Shown one piece after another: positions 15,997-23,293 of a stretch of DNA of 56,208 bases. The notes under the pieces are model-generated. The model saw nothing but the letters and a program-made list of their open reading frames with translations. It did not search any database and had not been told where the DNA came from. Source of the stretch: CALOAD01 sp942491415 (lineage in GTDB: Bacteria > Cyanobacteriota > Vampirovibrionia > Gastranaerophilales > CALOAD01); assembly GCA_942491415.1 (NCBI GenBank), contig CALOAD010000021.1:1-56208 (forward strand), written 5' to 3'. A program made the translations under genes and the position numbers. Positions within the stretch are counted from its first letter, which is position 1; each line of letters opens with the position of its first letter.

Positions 15997-18041
15997 TACA
16001 TCTCCTTAGTTTCAAGCTTTTTAATGTTTTCAATGGTCAAAGTATCCTCTCCATCAATACTCATGTCAATGTTAGCCTCGTAAACTTCCATTTCATTGCT
16101 AGAAAACAATTGATACCAAGGTTTTCTGTTGTATTTAAGCATAACCGATTGAGGGTTTCCATTATCATCCATCGGAATATAGTATTTCTCGCCGTTTATT
16201 TCAGCTACTTTCCAGTTTCCGACATCAAGGGTTTTCTTTCGGTTATTACTCATTTTTACTTCAATTTGACACTTTTTAGAATCACCGTATTTATTTAAAA
16301 ACCTGTTAGGTGGCTCTGTATGAGAGTTTACACTAATTCCGTCATTTGCTCTTGTTTTATAAGCATTGACTTTATTTACACCCACTTCAAGAGTCTTCGC
16401 CGCTACTTTCATAGTGGCGGACACAGCGTCAGCAGCTAAGAAGTCTGCTTTTCCAACAACCCTTTCGCCCATTTTAAGTCCCATATAAAGAACTCCTGCT
16501 CCTGCACAGCCTTCTTCAGCAAGTTTATCTGCTGTTTTTACTGCTGTCTTAAGGTTTTTAAGTTCTTTTAAAACGCCTTTGCTTTTTATCATAGAGGGAT
16601 AAACCTCATCCGCTTTATCAGCAAGAATATTTTGAACCAAAGAACTTTTCATAAGACTTTTTATAGCTTGTTCAGCATTACTTTCTTTTATTGAAAAAGC
16701 ACTTTTTCCGGGCTTATACAAATCTTCTTCCGATATTTCAAAGGCTATATCACTGTTTATAAGCTGTGTATTAGCCAAGTCACTTAACACCACAAAGGGT
16801 GTTATCTCGTTTTGTAGCTGATCTTGATACCAGGCAGGAATATCAGGAATATTTGAGTCTTGAGAACTTCCTGTTTTTTTCTTGGCAACGTCTTTGTATA
16901 TTTCTGTTAGCGGAGAAGCAAGTAAATCAACATTTACAGCTTGATCTTCGCTTTGAAGTACGCTGGCTACTTCCATTTTTTCGGCAGGTACAAATATAGG
17001 AATACCTGATTGTGACTGCACGATAAAAACAGGGTTATTGCCAAGCGTTTGAATGCTTGGATTTGCGCTCATTATCTTATCTTTTAGGTTGTTAGAAATA
17101 TAAGAGTCGTTTTTGTCAGTTTTTATACCCTTTTTACCGAATTTATTTTCAAAATAATCGTCCACAATGTTTGAAGCTATTTGAGCGCTTTGTTTTGGCT
17201 TTTGAATAACTTGCTCTTCATCGCCAAAATAACTGTTAATTGAGTCTATTACGTTTTGTTGTTGATTTTGAGCATTACTTTGTTTTTTCTTAGCCTGTTG
17301 TTTTGTTTTTTGGGCTAATTCTCGCTCTTTTCTTTCTTGGGCTAGTTTTACCTCAAAATCCGCCTCTTTTTTTTGCCTTCTTTTTTGATCAGCAAGTTCT
17401 GCCTGTGCCTCAGCCACTAGTGCAGCGTATGCAGCCCCTGTGCAGGTTTTATATAACGGACGATAGAGGTATATACAAGAATCGTTAGTTGGGCAAGATA
17501 GGTACATTCTATTATAGTTAGGACGACCTGATTTTGTAAGGTACATAACCCCACCGTCCACTCTATAGCCTTCGAACATATTTGTATTGAGCTCTACGGG
17601 CTTCCAAGGAGATACGTCTGACTCGGGGTAACTTGAAGCCGTAGTTTTTTGCTTTGGAGGCGTTCTTAAGTCATCCAAAATCTTTTGCGGGTTATAACCC
17701 GGGGTAATTGGTCTTGGTCTGGTTGTATCCGGTGCTTCATCTCCAAAATCCACGCCGTTAAAATGAGGGTTATAAATGATTTTTTCTTTATTTTTAGGTT
17801 TTTGCTTTGCAATCGTTTTCGGGGTTGGGTTTTGTGCAGGTTTAGGAGCTGACTTTTTAGTAGTATTATTATTTTGCCCGTTTTGTATTTCCTTCGCCTC
17901 TTCATATGCTTCATTAAGTTCACTGGCAACATCCACAAGATCGTCCAAGAATCCTGCATTTGCACTTTGTACAGTAAAAGAAGCTGACACCATCAAACTC
18001 AATAAAATAAAATTAGCCTTTTTGAGAAATTTTCTGCCCAT
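15996..18041 (-). CDS. Large exported protein of unknown function
   Basis: 681 residues from the ATG at 18041, chosen because GAGGGGAAAG lies just upstream and because the resulting N-terminus is a clean signal peptide cut after QSANA (residue 29). The mature protein has a low-complexity Lys/Pro/Asn/Gln region at about 60-110, a basic Gln/Lys/Glu helical stretch at about 225-275 (EERELAQKTKQQAKKK-like), and a C-terminal half with KADFLAADAVSATMKVAAKT-type alanine-rich helices. Three Cys in the middle (SCPTNDSC, KTCTG) could form disulfides. No family recognised. Coupled to a lipoprotein gene downstream. Confidence 0.75.
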   Translation of the reverse strand: MGRKFLKKANFILLSLMVSASFTVQSANAGFLDDLVDVASELNEAYEEAKEIQNGQNNNTTKKSAPKPAQNPTPKTIAKQKPKNKEKIIYNPHFNGVDFGDEAPDTTRPRPITPGYNPQKILDDLRTPPKQKTTASSYPESDVSPWKPVELNTNMFEGYRVDGGVMYLTKSGRPNYNRMYLSCPTNDSCIYLYRPLYKTCTGAAYAALVAEAQAELADQKRRQKKEADFEVKLAQERKERELAQKTKQQAKKKQSNAQNQQQNVIDSINSYFGDEEQVIQKPKQSAQIASNIVDDYFENKFGKKGIKTDKNDSYISNNLKDKIMSANPSIQTLGNNPVFIVQSQSGIPIFVPAEKMEVASVLQSEDQAVNVDLLASPLTEIYKDVAKKKTGSSQDSNIPDIPAWYQDQLQNEITPFVVLSDLANTQLINSDIAFEISEEDLYKPGKSAFSIKESNAEQAIKSLMKSSLVQNILADKADEVYPSMIKSKGVLKELKNLKTAVKTADKLAEEGCAGAGVLYMGLKMGERVVGKADFLAADAVSATMKVAAKTLEVGVNKVNAYKTRANDGISVNSHTEPPNRFLNKYGDSKKCQIEVKMSNNRKKTLDVGNWKVAEINGEKYYIPMDDNGNPQSVMLKYNRKPWYQLFSSNEMEVYEANIDMSIDGEDTLTIENIKKLETKEM

Positions 18042-18232
18042 TTTATTCTTTCCCCTCTTGTCTATTGATTTTTTACTAATCATGTAATTATTTTTGTTAT
18101 TTTATCATGAAATAACATTTGGAAAGAGAGGGCTAAAAAAGTTAAAATTTTTTCAAATAGTAATAAACATCCTAAAAGTGGGGATATTGGCGCATCCTCA
18201 CGCCCCAATTTTATAAAATATTAAAAATAATC
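18042..18232. other. Intergenic gap between exported protein and higA
   Basis: AT-rich with no supported ORF. TGGGG at 18179 and CCCCA at 18204 could close a loop that also holds GGCGC; this may terminate higBA transcripts, but no strong T-run follows. Confidence 0.3.
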
Positions 18233-18532
18233 CTAAATAGCCTGCACATCATCGGCTTCATACCTTTGAAGCTCGTGAAATAAATCATATTCTTGTTGCA
18301 TATTTAGCCACATTTGAACAGATGTATTAAATGCTTTACCTAATTTTATAGCCATTTTAGTACTTATACCTGATTTACCATTCACCAATTCTGATAACGC
18401 TTTTCTTGTAACCCCCAACTTAAGGGCTGCTTCTGTAACGCTCAACTTCATAGGTTCTAAATACTCGGCTCTTATTACTTCTCCCGGATGAGGAGGATCA
18501 AACATTATTCCATATTTTTCACAATTAATCAT
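18233..18532 (-). CDS. higA: HigA-family antitoxin
   Basis: 99 residues. FDPPHPGEVIRAEYLEPMKL is the signature start of HigA/VapI-type antidotes, followed by an XRE helix-turn-helix (VTEAALKLGVTRKALSELVN, GKSGISTKMAIKLGKAF) and the family C-terminus WLNMQQEYDLFHELQR. It binds its own promoter and neutralises the HigB toxin. The gene lies 20 bp behind the toxin gene in the standard higBA order (toxin first). It has a strong GAAGGAGAAAATAAA ribosome site, in contrast with the toxin gene, which has none. Confidence 0.95.
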   Translation of the reverse strand: MINCEKYGIMFDPPHPGEVIRAEYLEPMKLSVTEAALKLGVTRKALSELVNGKSGISTKMAIKLGKAFNTSVQMWLNMQQEYDLFHELQRYEADDVQAI

Positions 18533-18552
18533 TTTATTTTCTCCTTCTGCTT

Positions 18553-18828
18553 TTAATGAGGATCTAAATAATCTACTATATAAGCGTGTCCATCTTTAAA
18601 CTCAAATAAAATTCTAACATTCCCACTTACATCGATAGACCAGATAGCCTCTTTGTTTGTGTAGGGATGAAGTCTATATCCTGATACATCTAAATCATTA
18701 ATAACATTGGCGTTGTTTAACCTAAAAAGAATTAACCTAAGTTTTTTAGTATGATTAGGATTAACACCCTTTACATCACCTTTATAGAAAAACTTTTTAA
18801 GCCCTTTATGTTTAAACGATTTAATCAT
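18553..18828 (-). CDS. higB: HigB-family mRNA interferase toxin
   Basis: 91 residues of the RelE/HigB fold: MIKSFKHKGLKKFFYKGDVK at the start, then HTKKLRLILFRLNNA, DLDVSGYRLHPY, and the C-terminal strands IWSIDVSGNVRILFEFKDGH and YIVDYLDPH. These match the HigB consensus, including the conserved basic and C-terminal His residues thought to cleave ribosome-bound mRNA. Translation starts at 18828. The perfect consensus promoter upstream predicts a transcript beginning at or next to this ATG, so the toxin may be translated from a leaderless message. Confidence 0.95.
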   Translation of the reverse strand: MIKSFKHKGLKKFFYKGDVKGVNPNHTKKLRLILFRLNNANVINDLDVSGYRLHPYTNKEAIWSIDVSGNVRILFEFKDGHAYIVDYLDPH

Positions 18829-18834
18829 TACTTG

Positions 18835-18863
18835 ATTATAACATGTAACGTGTCAAGTGTCAA
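18835..18863 (-). promoter_or_regulatory. Perfect higBA promoter with embedded operator
   Basis: On the minus strand TTGACA (18858-18863), a 17-base spacer and TATAAT (18835-18840) match the full consensus. The spacer contains ACACGTTACATGT (18841-18853), a 13-base palindrome with one mismatched pair, placed where bound HigA would block RNA polymerase. The -10 box ends 6 bases before the higB ATG. Confidence 0.85.
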
Positions 18864-18918
18864 TGGTTTATACGGGTTCTTAACTTATAAAAACTTTGTA
18901 ACTTTTTCAGCTCATTTC

Positions 18919-18947
18919 TTGATAATACTTTTTGCCCTTTTTATAAT
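18919..18947 (+). promoter_or_regulatory. Promoter of the TPR protein gene
   Basis: TTGATA at 18919-18924, 17-base spacer, TATAAT at 18942-18947. An AAAGGAAC ribosome site follows at 18972-18979, with ATG at 18982. Confidence 0.75.
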
Positions 18948-18981
18948 AAAACCAAACAGGCTATTAACCTTTAAAGGAACT

Positions 18982-20199
18982 ATGATGAAAAAAATCATTA
19001 TTATTGCAATTGCGTTTTTGACGCTATCAGCTCCTTCTTTTGCTATAAATGAAACTTTGCAAAATAGATATAATTTTACAGACCCCAACTTTAAATTCAC
19101 CAAACTGCCTAAACTTCAATACAAAGCCTTGTCTAAGCCTAACAAAAAGCAATATAAAACTTACAAAAAAGCCAATAAATACTATTTAAAAGCGTTGAAG
19201 TATAAATATTTAAAACATGAAAACAGAAAAGCTATTAAAGCCTTAAACAAAGCTATAGAGCTAAATCCTCTTTTCATAAATACCTATATAGAAAAAGCCG
19301 ACTTATATATTTCATACGAATACTATGAAGAAGCTATAGAAACGATTCAAAAAATCCTAGAAATAAATCCTAGCCTAAACGAATACAATTTTAAAGCAGG
19401 CTTATATCTTTCAAAGATATTACGATCAAAAGAGTCTAATTTTTATTTAAATAAATATCTTAGCAATAAACCAAATGACCCCTATAAAGCTTATCATAGA
19501 TTACTTAAAAATAATTTAAGAGCCAAAAATAACGATCAAATAATTTTTTGGGCAAACAAATTAATTGCCGCAAATTATTATAAAGACTTTGCACACAGCG
19601 CCAAAAGTACTGCTTTTTATAACAAAAAACATTTTAAAACGGCAAAAAATGAAATTAATAGAGCCTTAAAAATCAATGACCAAAACTATAACTATTATAT
19701 TCAAAGGGCTTTTTGCAATGAAAAGTTAAACCTGCAACAATCATTTCTACAAGACCTTAAAACTGCCAAAGAAATATGTCTTAAAAATAAAAATTCTTAT
19801 AAAGCTTATGATCTAACAAAATTAATAACTTCAATAAATCAAAAAAACATTGATTCTAGCGTTAAAAACGTAAAACATTTTATAAAAATACCGGATTGGT
19901 ATAAAATTTGCCCTAAAAGCTATTTATACAGCCTTACTACAAATGATAACTGGCATAAAAATTACTGGGCGACAAGAAGAAATAACTTTTTTTACGAAGC
20001 CAATTCTTGTAAAACTCGCTACAAAAATAATGATCTTTTAAAATGCTATGAAAATATAAATAAAGAACAAGACCAACTTAGCTATAAATATCAAAAAATA
20101 TTAGATGAAGAGCAACAACAGGCTTATTTGCGCCAAATGATTTATATAAAATCAATGCCACAACAAGTTAACATAAAGCATAATGTTTATCATTACTAA
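18982..20199 (+). CDS. Exported TPR-repeat protein
   Basis: 405 residues from the ATG at 18982; a longer open frame reaches back to 18751 but lies across the higB gene and its promoter, and the AAAGGAAC site and signal peptide (MMKKIIIIAIAFLTLSAPSF then A) support this start. Tetratricopeptide repeats run from about residue 55 to 250 (AIKALNKAIELNPLFINTYI, YYEEAIETIQKILEINPS, NEINRALKINDQNYNYYIQR), giving a protein-binding scaffold in the periplasm or outer envelope. The C-terminal 120 residues hold several Cys and Trp (KIPDWYKICPKSYLY, WHKNYWATRRNNFFYEANSC) and are not a recognised domain. Very Lys/Asn/Tyr rich. Confidence 0.8.
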   Translation: MMKKIIIIAIAFLTLSAPSFAINETLQNRYNFTDPNFKFTKLPKLQYKALSKPNKKQYKTYKKANKYYLKALKYKYLKHENRKAIKALNKAIELNPLFINTYIEKADLYISYEYYEEAIETIQKILEINPSLNEYNFKAGLYLSKILRSKESNFYLNKYLSNKPNDPYKAYHRLLKNNLRAKNNDQIIFWANKLIAANYYKDFAHSAKSTAFYNKKHFKTAKNEINRALKINDQNYNYYIQRAFCNEKLNLQQSFLQDLKTAKEICLKNKNSYKAYDLTKLITSINQKNIDSSVKNVKHFIKIPDWYKICPKSYLYSLTTNDNWHKNYWATRRNNFFYEANSCKTRYKNNDLLKCYENINKEQDQLSYKYQKILDEEQQQAYLRQMIYIKSMPQQVNIKHNVYHY

Positions 20200-20205
20200 A
20201 ATCAT

Positions 20206-20535
20206 TCACTTCTGCCAATAGGGCTTGAAGTGGGTCATATCGTGTTTTAGTTTTTCATAATCGCCATTGAAATTTACGCCCCGATCGTCAATATAAAGAT
20301 GCGCAGGCTCTTTTTTGTTGGTTACATCTTGTATAAACGGGTCAAAATGATATTTTATAAGCCACTTCCAGATAGTTTCAGGATCTCGCACAGTAAAAAT
20401 CCAAATTTCATAGTCTACGCTTATTTTTTGGATAAAATCCAAAGCCCCGTCTCGAGGCTCGAAAAGCTCGCCATCCCTCCAACCTGTATAATTGTTTATC
20501 ACCCCGTCAAAATCAACATATATCTTCTTTTTCAT
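20206..20535 (-). CDS. Small HAD-type phosphatase-like protein
   Basis: 109 residues. The HAD motif I is VDFDGVINNYTGW (DxDGV, nucleophile Asp near residue 8), motif II is WIFTVRDPE (Thr/Ser position), and the acidic motif near the C-terminus is HLYIDDRGVNF, giving the two Asp that bind Mg. Such small stand-alone HADs, often phage or plasmid borne, act on nucleotides or polynucleotides; the substrate here is unknown. Its ATG follows GAGGTGTAAGCA, a good ribosome site. The intergenic region ahead carries three GTTATAAC-like palindromes. Confidence 0.75.
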   Translation of the reverse strand: MKKKIYVDFDGVINNYTGWRDGELFEPRDGALDFIQKISVDYEIWIFTVRDPETIWKWLIKYHFDPFIQDVTNKKEPAHLYIDDRGVNFNGDYEKLKHDMTHFKPYWQK

Positions 20536-20550
20536 TGCTTACACCTCTTT

Positions 20551-20594
20551 GTTATAACTTAATAATAACTTGATTATAACCAAAATGTTATAAC
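20551..20594. promoter_or_regulatory. Cluster of GTTATAAC palindromes
   Basis: GTTATAAC occurs at 20551-20558 and 20587-20594, with a related GATTATAACC between (20572-20581), in the divergent gap between the HAD gene and broken XRE genes. The middle copy supplies a TATAAT -10 box for the HAD gene on the minus strand. A regulator operator is likely, probably for one of the XRE proteins. Confidence 0.45.
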
Positions 20595-20641
20595 AAATGC
20601 AATAATATTATTATCACTTTGTAATAATAAAGGTGCTATTT

Positions 20642-20802
20642 ATGATAAAAAATATAATAAAAAATGGGTAATAGCTGGGGAGTTATCCTCCGCAATCGGT
20701 GCTGGAGCTATTAAAGAAGTCAATCCTGTTTTGGATAAATTAGAATTTGAAATCGAAAAAGATGTGTTAAAAATTAAAAAACACACGTCTGATAAATCTT
20801 AA
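20642..20802 (+). pseudogene. Small ORF with frameshift ahead of the XRE pair
   Basis: From ATG 20642, preceded by AAAGGTGCTATTT, the frame reads MIKNIIK then breaks in an A6 run; the next frame continues KKWVIAGELSSAIGAGAIKE and VNPVLDKLEFEIEKDVLKIK to a TAA at 20800. 161 bases, not divisible by 3, so one indel is needed for a 53-residue product. Lies 17 bp before the first broken XRE gene and was probably part of that operon. Product unknown. Confidence 0.4.
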
Positions 20803-20819
20803 TTTCGCCTTATATACTA

Positions 20820-21037
20820 ATGGATAAAACAGCTCTTCAAAATTTAGGTAAAAAATTAAAGGAACTTCGCAAGGTCAAAGGCTTAACACAAGAGGATTTA
20901 GCCGAAAAAGTTGATATACATCAAACCTATGTCGTAAAGCTTGATTCGGGAAAAATAATCCTTCTTTTTTGATGTTGTATAAAATTTCTCGAGCATTGGG
21001 TGTTAAATTATACGATATTTTTGAATATGATAGATGA
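20820..21037 (+). pseudogene. XRE-family HTH regulator 1, frameshifted
   Basis: Begins MDKTALQNLGKKLKELRKVK, then GLTQEDLAEKVDIHQTYVVKL, a clear XRE helix-turn-helix. The frame fails in the A5 run of GGGAAAAATAATCC near 20,950; shifting one base gives GKNNPSFLMLYKISRALGVK and LYDIFEYDR to the stop at 21037, the expected C-terminal end of a minimal XRE protein (about 72 residues). The next XRE gene starts inside its last codons. Confidence 0.75.
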
Positions 21038-21253
21038 GACTACAAAAATAACACTACTTGGAAAAAACATAAGAAAATTCAGGAAAAACAAAAGGCTTTC
21101 TCAAAACCAACTTGCCGAATCCCTTGAAATTTCACGTGAACATTTAGCTAAAAATTGGAAACCGCGAAACGCTGTATTAGCTTACGATTATTATTTAAAA
21201 TATCAGAAACACTTGAAGTGCCAGAAAAAGATCTTTTTGATTTTAGTTTTTAG
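21027..21253 (+). pseudogene. XRE-family HTH regulator 2, frameshifted
   Basis: Starts at ATG 21027 overlapping the end of the first XRE gene: MIDETTKITLLGKNIRKFRK, then NKRLSQNQLAESLEISREHL. After HLAK one base is out of place near 21,155; the shifted frame continues ETAKRCISLRLLFKISETLE and VPEKDLFDFSF to TAG at 21253. Two similar, overlapping XRE genes suggest an old regulator pair, both now broken. The HTH call is certain; activity is unlikely unless the indels are sequencing errors. Confidence 0.75.
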
Positions 21254-21266
21254 CGTAAACCGGAAA

Positions 21267-21303
21267 GATTCTGAACAAATCTTTCAGATTTTTCAGAATG
21301 ACA
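21267..21303. repeat. GATTCTGAA...TTCAGAATGACA hairpin
   Basis: GATTCTGAACAAATCTTTCA then GATTTTTCAGAATGACA: outer stem GATTCTGAA/TTCAGAATg and inner AATCTT/AGATTT. Nearly identical to the copy at 23232-23269 (including the upstream AAACCGGAAA). Confidence 0.7.
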
Positions 21304-21444
21304 TCCTGCAAAATTTCTTCATTCTGTCGTGCTGTTAAAAAGTTATATCTAAACAACCGACTACCTTTTCGAGTTCTAACTCGCTCATTTAAAATTTAAC
21401 TTCTACAAAACTCTAATCCCGCACTTGTCATCCTGAATTTATTT

Positions 21445-21468
21445 CCACTAATGTCCATGATAAATTAA
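21445..21468 (+). repeat. IS left inverted repeat
   Basis: Begins CCACTAATGTCCATGATAAA; matches the complement of 22703-22726 at 20 of 24 positions. Confidence 0.7.
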
Positions 21469-22622
21469 GTAGTGCAAATCCATTGAAATTGCAGTTGGTT
21501 AGGTGATTTATATCGTTTTCGACCGTAATCTCTTAATTTTAAACAATTAAACAAGCTATTACCAATGATTTTTAATAGGTTTTTAGTTGGAATATTAAAA
21601 CAAATTTCTTTCAATTCTTCCAACATTCTTAATAGCCAAAACTTATCAAGGCTATACAAATCTGCGTTTTTATTGCATTTTCACTTTTGACTAAAATTTC
21701 TTAATCTTTAAATTCTGCTTTATCCATTTTTAAAAAACAGCTCTATTTCCCAACGCTTTTTGTATAAATATGCAATTTCTTTATCATTTCGTTTAAAATC
21801 ATTAGTCACAAGTATTAGGGGTGATTTTCCCTTTCTTTGTACGATGATTTTTCTCAAGGGAATATTTGCGTATTCATTGACTTTTCCTGCCCTCGGGTTT
21901 CTATTTATCAATACAAAAACTTGAGAGCTTACTTCATCACTGTTTTTTTGAATTTCACTAATATTTTTGATTTTAGCATTTCTTTTTAACCTTGTCACGA
22001 AATATGCACCTTTTTGATTAATTTTTCCACCACAATTGTAATCAGTGTAACCTTTGTCAACTACGTATATTTTTACCTTTTCAATTTCAATTGTTTTTGC
22101 GACATTAATATCATTGGTCCTAGCTCCTGTAATATCCAAAGTATACAGGAAGGTTGTTCTCTAAATCGTATATTAAATGAAGTTTTAATCCCTGAGCCCT
22201 GATCGTTCTTTCAGCCCATTTATGTTGTTTAAATCCAGATGAATAGGCGAAGAGTCAATGATTTCTATGAGTTGCTTTGTTTCTGAAAAATTGGAGTTTT
22301 TGTATTTTTTTACTAAATCGAAAAATACATCACGATAAACACGACAATCTCTTTTTTTGTTGGCTAAAGCAAGTGTAGAACGCGCTATATCTTTTTTAAT
22401 TCCCAAATGATATTGTTGATTGGAGTGAAATTTTATCATATCAACTATTTCTCTGAGCGATTTAGAGCTTGAAATTTGTCCAAGAAAAACAGCCACAAAT
22501 TGCTCCCAGCAAGTTAATTTTTTAGCTGCAAAATCGCCATTGTATTTATCAACAATACGCTTGAATTTCTTACGGTTTATACCCGATAAAAGTTTTCCGA
22601 TTATGGTATTATATTTTTGCAA
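21465..22622 (-). pseudogene. IS4-family transposase (DUF4372 N-terminus), multiple frameshifts
   Basis: Three frames make up one protein. Segment 22185-22622 begins MQKYNTIIGKLLSGINRKKF and holds the DUF4372-type N-terminal domain plus the first catalytic region LIEIIDSSPIHLDLNNINGL (Asp). Segment 21720-22139 holds the second region IYVVDKGYTDYNCGGKINQK (Asp) and the YREK-like end RWEIELFFK with the catalytic Glu. Segment 21465-21659 has the C-terminal ELKEICFNIPTKNLLKIIGN. The breaks near 22,160, 21,720 and 21,670-21,700 mean no active DDE transposase is produced. The family reading is secure; the exact IS name is not. Confidence 0.85.
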
Positions 22623-22702
22623 GGTCTTCTCCTTTTTTATTGTCTCGTTAACTTTATTCTAGGAGAAAAAGCAATTTATTGCTTTACCTTGCTTTTTTAT
22701 TT

Positions 22703-22726
22703 TTAAATTATTATGGACAGTAATGG
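22703..22726 (-). repeat. IS right inverted repeat
   Basis: Complement begins CCATTACTGTCCATAATAAT; it pairs with 21445-21468. Confidence 0.7.
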
Positions 22727-22732
22727 CACTAC

Positions 22733-22762
22733 GATGCGGAATCTAACCAGCGAAGAATGACA
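22733..22762. repeat. Partial dispersed repeat ending GAATGACA
   Basis: GATGCGGAATCTAACCAGCG then AAGAATGACA, the right half of a family member interrupted by the IS element. It lies 30 bp before the GIY-YIG gene. Confidence 0.5.
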
Positions 22763-22791
22763 TTGTAGTTTTATATGCTAAAATCATATCT

Positions 22792-23082
22792 ATGCAAAAG
22801 ACTTATTATGTTTATATATTAACCAATTATAATGAAACCACTTTTTATATCGGCGTAACTTCTGGCTTACAAAAAAGAATTTGGGAACACAAAAACAAAA
22901 CAATAGAAGGATTTTCAGCAAGATATAACCTCAATAAACTCGTTTATTTTGAAAAAACTAATTCTGCAGAAGAAGCTATAAAAAGAGAAAAACAGTTTAA
23001 AAACTGGAAAAGAAGCTGGAAGATAGATCTTATAAAGAAAAATAACCCTTCATTTGTTGATTTAAGCCAAGACTGGAAATAA
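22792..23082 (+). CDS. GIY-YIG domain protein (UPF0213-like)
   Basis: 96 residues, a complete single-domain GIY-YIG nuclease-type protein. The two signature strands are YYVYILT (residues 5-11) and FYIGVTSGL (18-26), followed by the catalytic Arg29 in LQKRIWEHKNK and the conserved LVYFEKTNSAEEAIKREKQF with its metal-binding Glu, then KNWKRSWKIDLI. Such small proteins are common in bacteria, with unclear cellular role in DNA cleavage or repair. Here the gene is bracketed by palindromic repeats (22733, 23109, 23171, 23232), and it has no visible ribosome site. Association with the repeats may be functional or simply reflect a repeat-rich zone. Confidence 0.9.
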   Translation: MQKTYYVYILTNYNETTFYIGVTSGLQKRIWEHKNKTIEGFSARYNLNKLVYFEKTNSAEEAIKREKQFKNWKRSWKIDLIKKNNPSFVDLSQDWK

Positions 23083-23108
23083 AGAATTTTCCAATGTGAG
23101 ATAACAAG

Positions 23109-23130
23109 ATTCCGCATCACAGTGCGGAAT
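23109..23130. repeat. Compact palindrome ATTCCGCA-6-TGCGGAAT
   Basis: A perfect 8-bp stem with 6-base loop, followed by GACAAGG. Same layout as 11705-11726 with a different stem core. Confidence 0.7.
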
Positions 23131-23170
23131 GACAAGGTAGGAAATTAAAACACCAACCCCCGCATTTGTC

Positions 23171-23190
23171 ATCCTGATGAAGATCAGGAT
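23171..23190. repeat. Compact palindrome ATCCTGAT-4-ATCAGGAT
   Basis: A perfect 8-bp stem with GAAG loop, preceded by TTGTC and followed by CTAATC, a third stem variant of the family. Confidence 0.7.
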
Positions 23191-23231
23191 CTAATCAACA
23201 AGGAATAGAAGCTTCTAACCGCAAACCGGAA

Positions 23232-23269
23232 AGATTCTGAATAAATCTTGCAGATTTTTCAGAATGACA
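23232..23269. repeat. GATTCTGAA...TTCAGAATGACA hairpin
   Basis: AGATTCTGAATAAATCTTGC then AGATTTTTCAGAATGACA; almost the same as 21267-21303. It lies 25 bp beyond the stop of the minus-strand pentapeptide gene and may terminate it. Confidence 0.7.
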
Positions 23270-23293
23270 GTGTGAGGGTTTTAAGACTGTTCA

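Larger units (their letters stand above)
21445..22726 (-). mobile_element. IS4-family-like insertion sequence, degenerate
   Basis: About 1.28 kb bounded by inverted repeats that match at 20 of 24 positions: left end 21445-21468 (CCACTAATGTCCATGATAAA) and right end 22703-22726, whose complement reads CCATTACTGTCCATAATAAT. It contains one minus-strand transposase gene broken by at least three indels. No target site duplication was recognised next to the ends. The left flank (GTCATCCTGAAT) and the right flank (GCGGAATCTAACCAGCGAAG, then AATGACA) both look like pieces of the dispersed palindromic repeat family, suggesting that it inserted into such a repeat. Confidence 0.75.

Noticed and set aside
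18751..18981. Longer start for the TPR protein
   Set aside because: It overlaps higB and its promoter; the ATG at 18982 has a ribosome site, promoter and signal peptide.
22792..23082. GIY-YIG as a homing endonuclease
   Set aside because: Single small domain of a general bacterial type, without a DNA-binding extension or an interrupted host gene.
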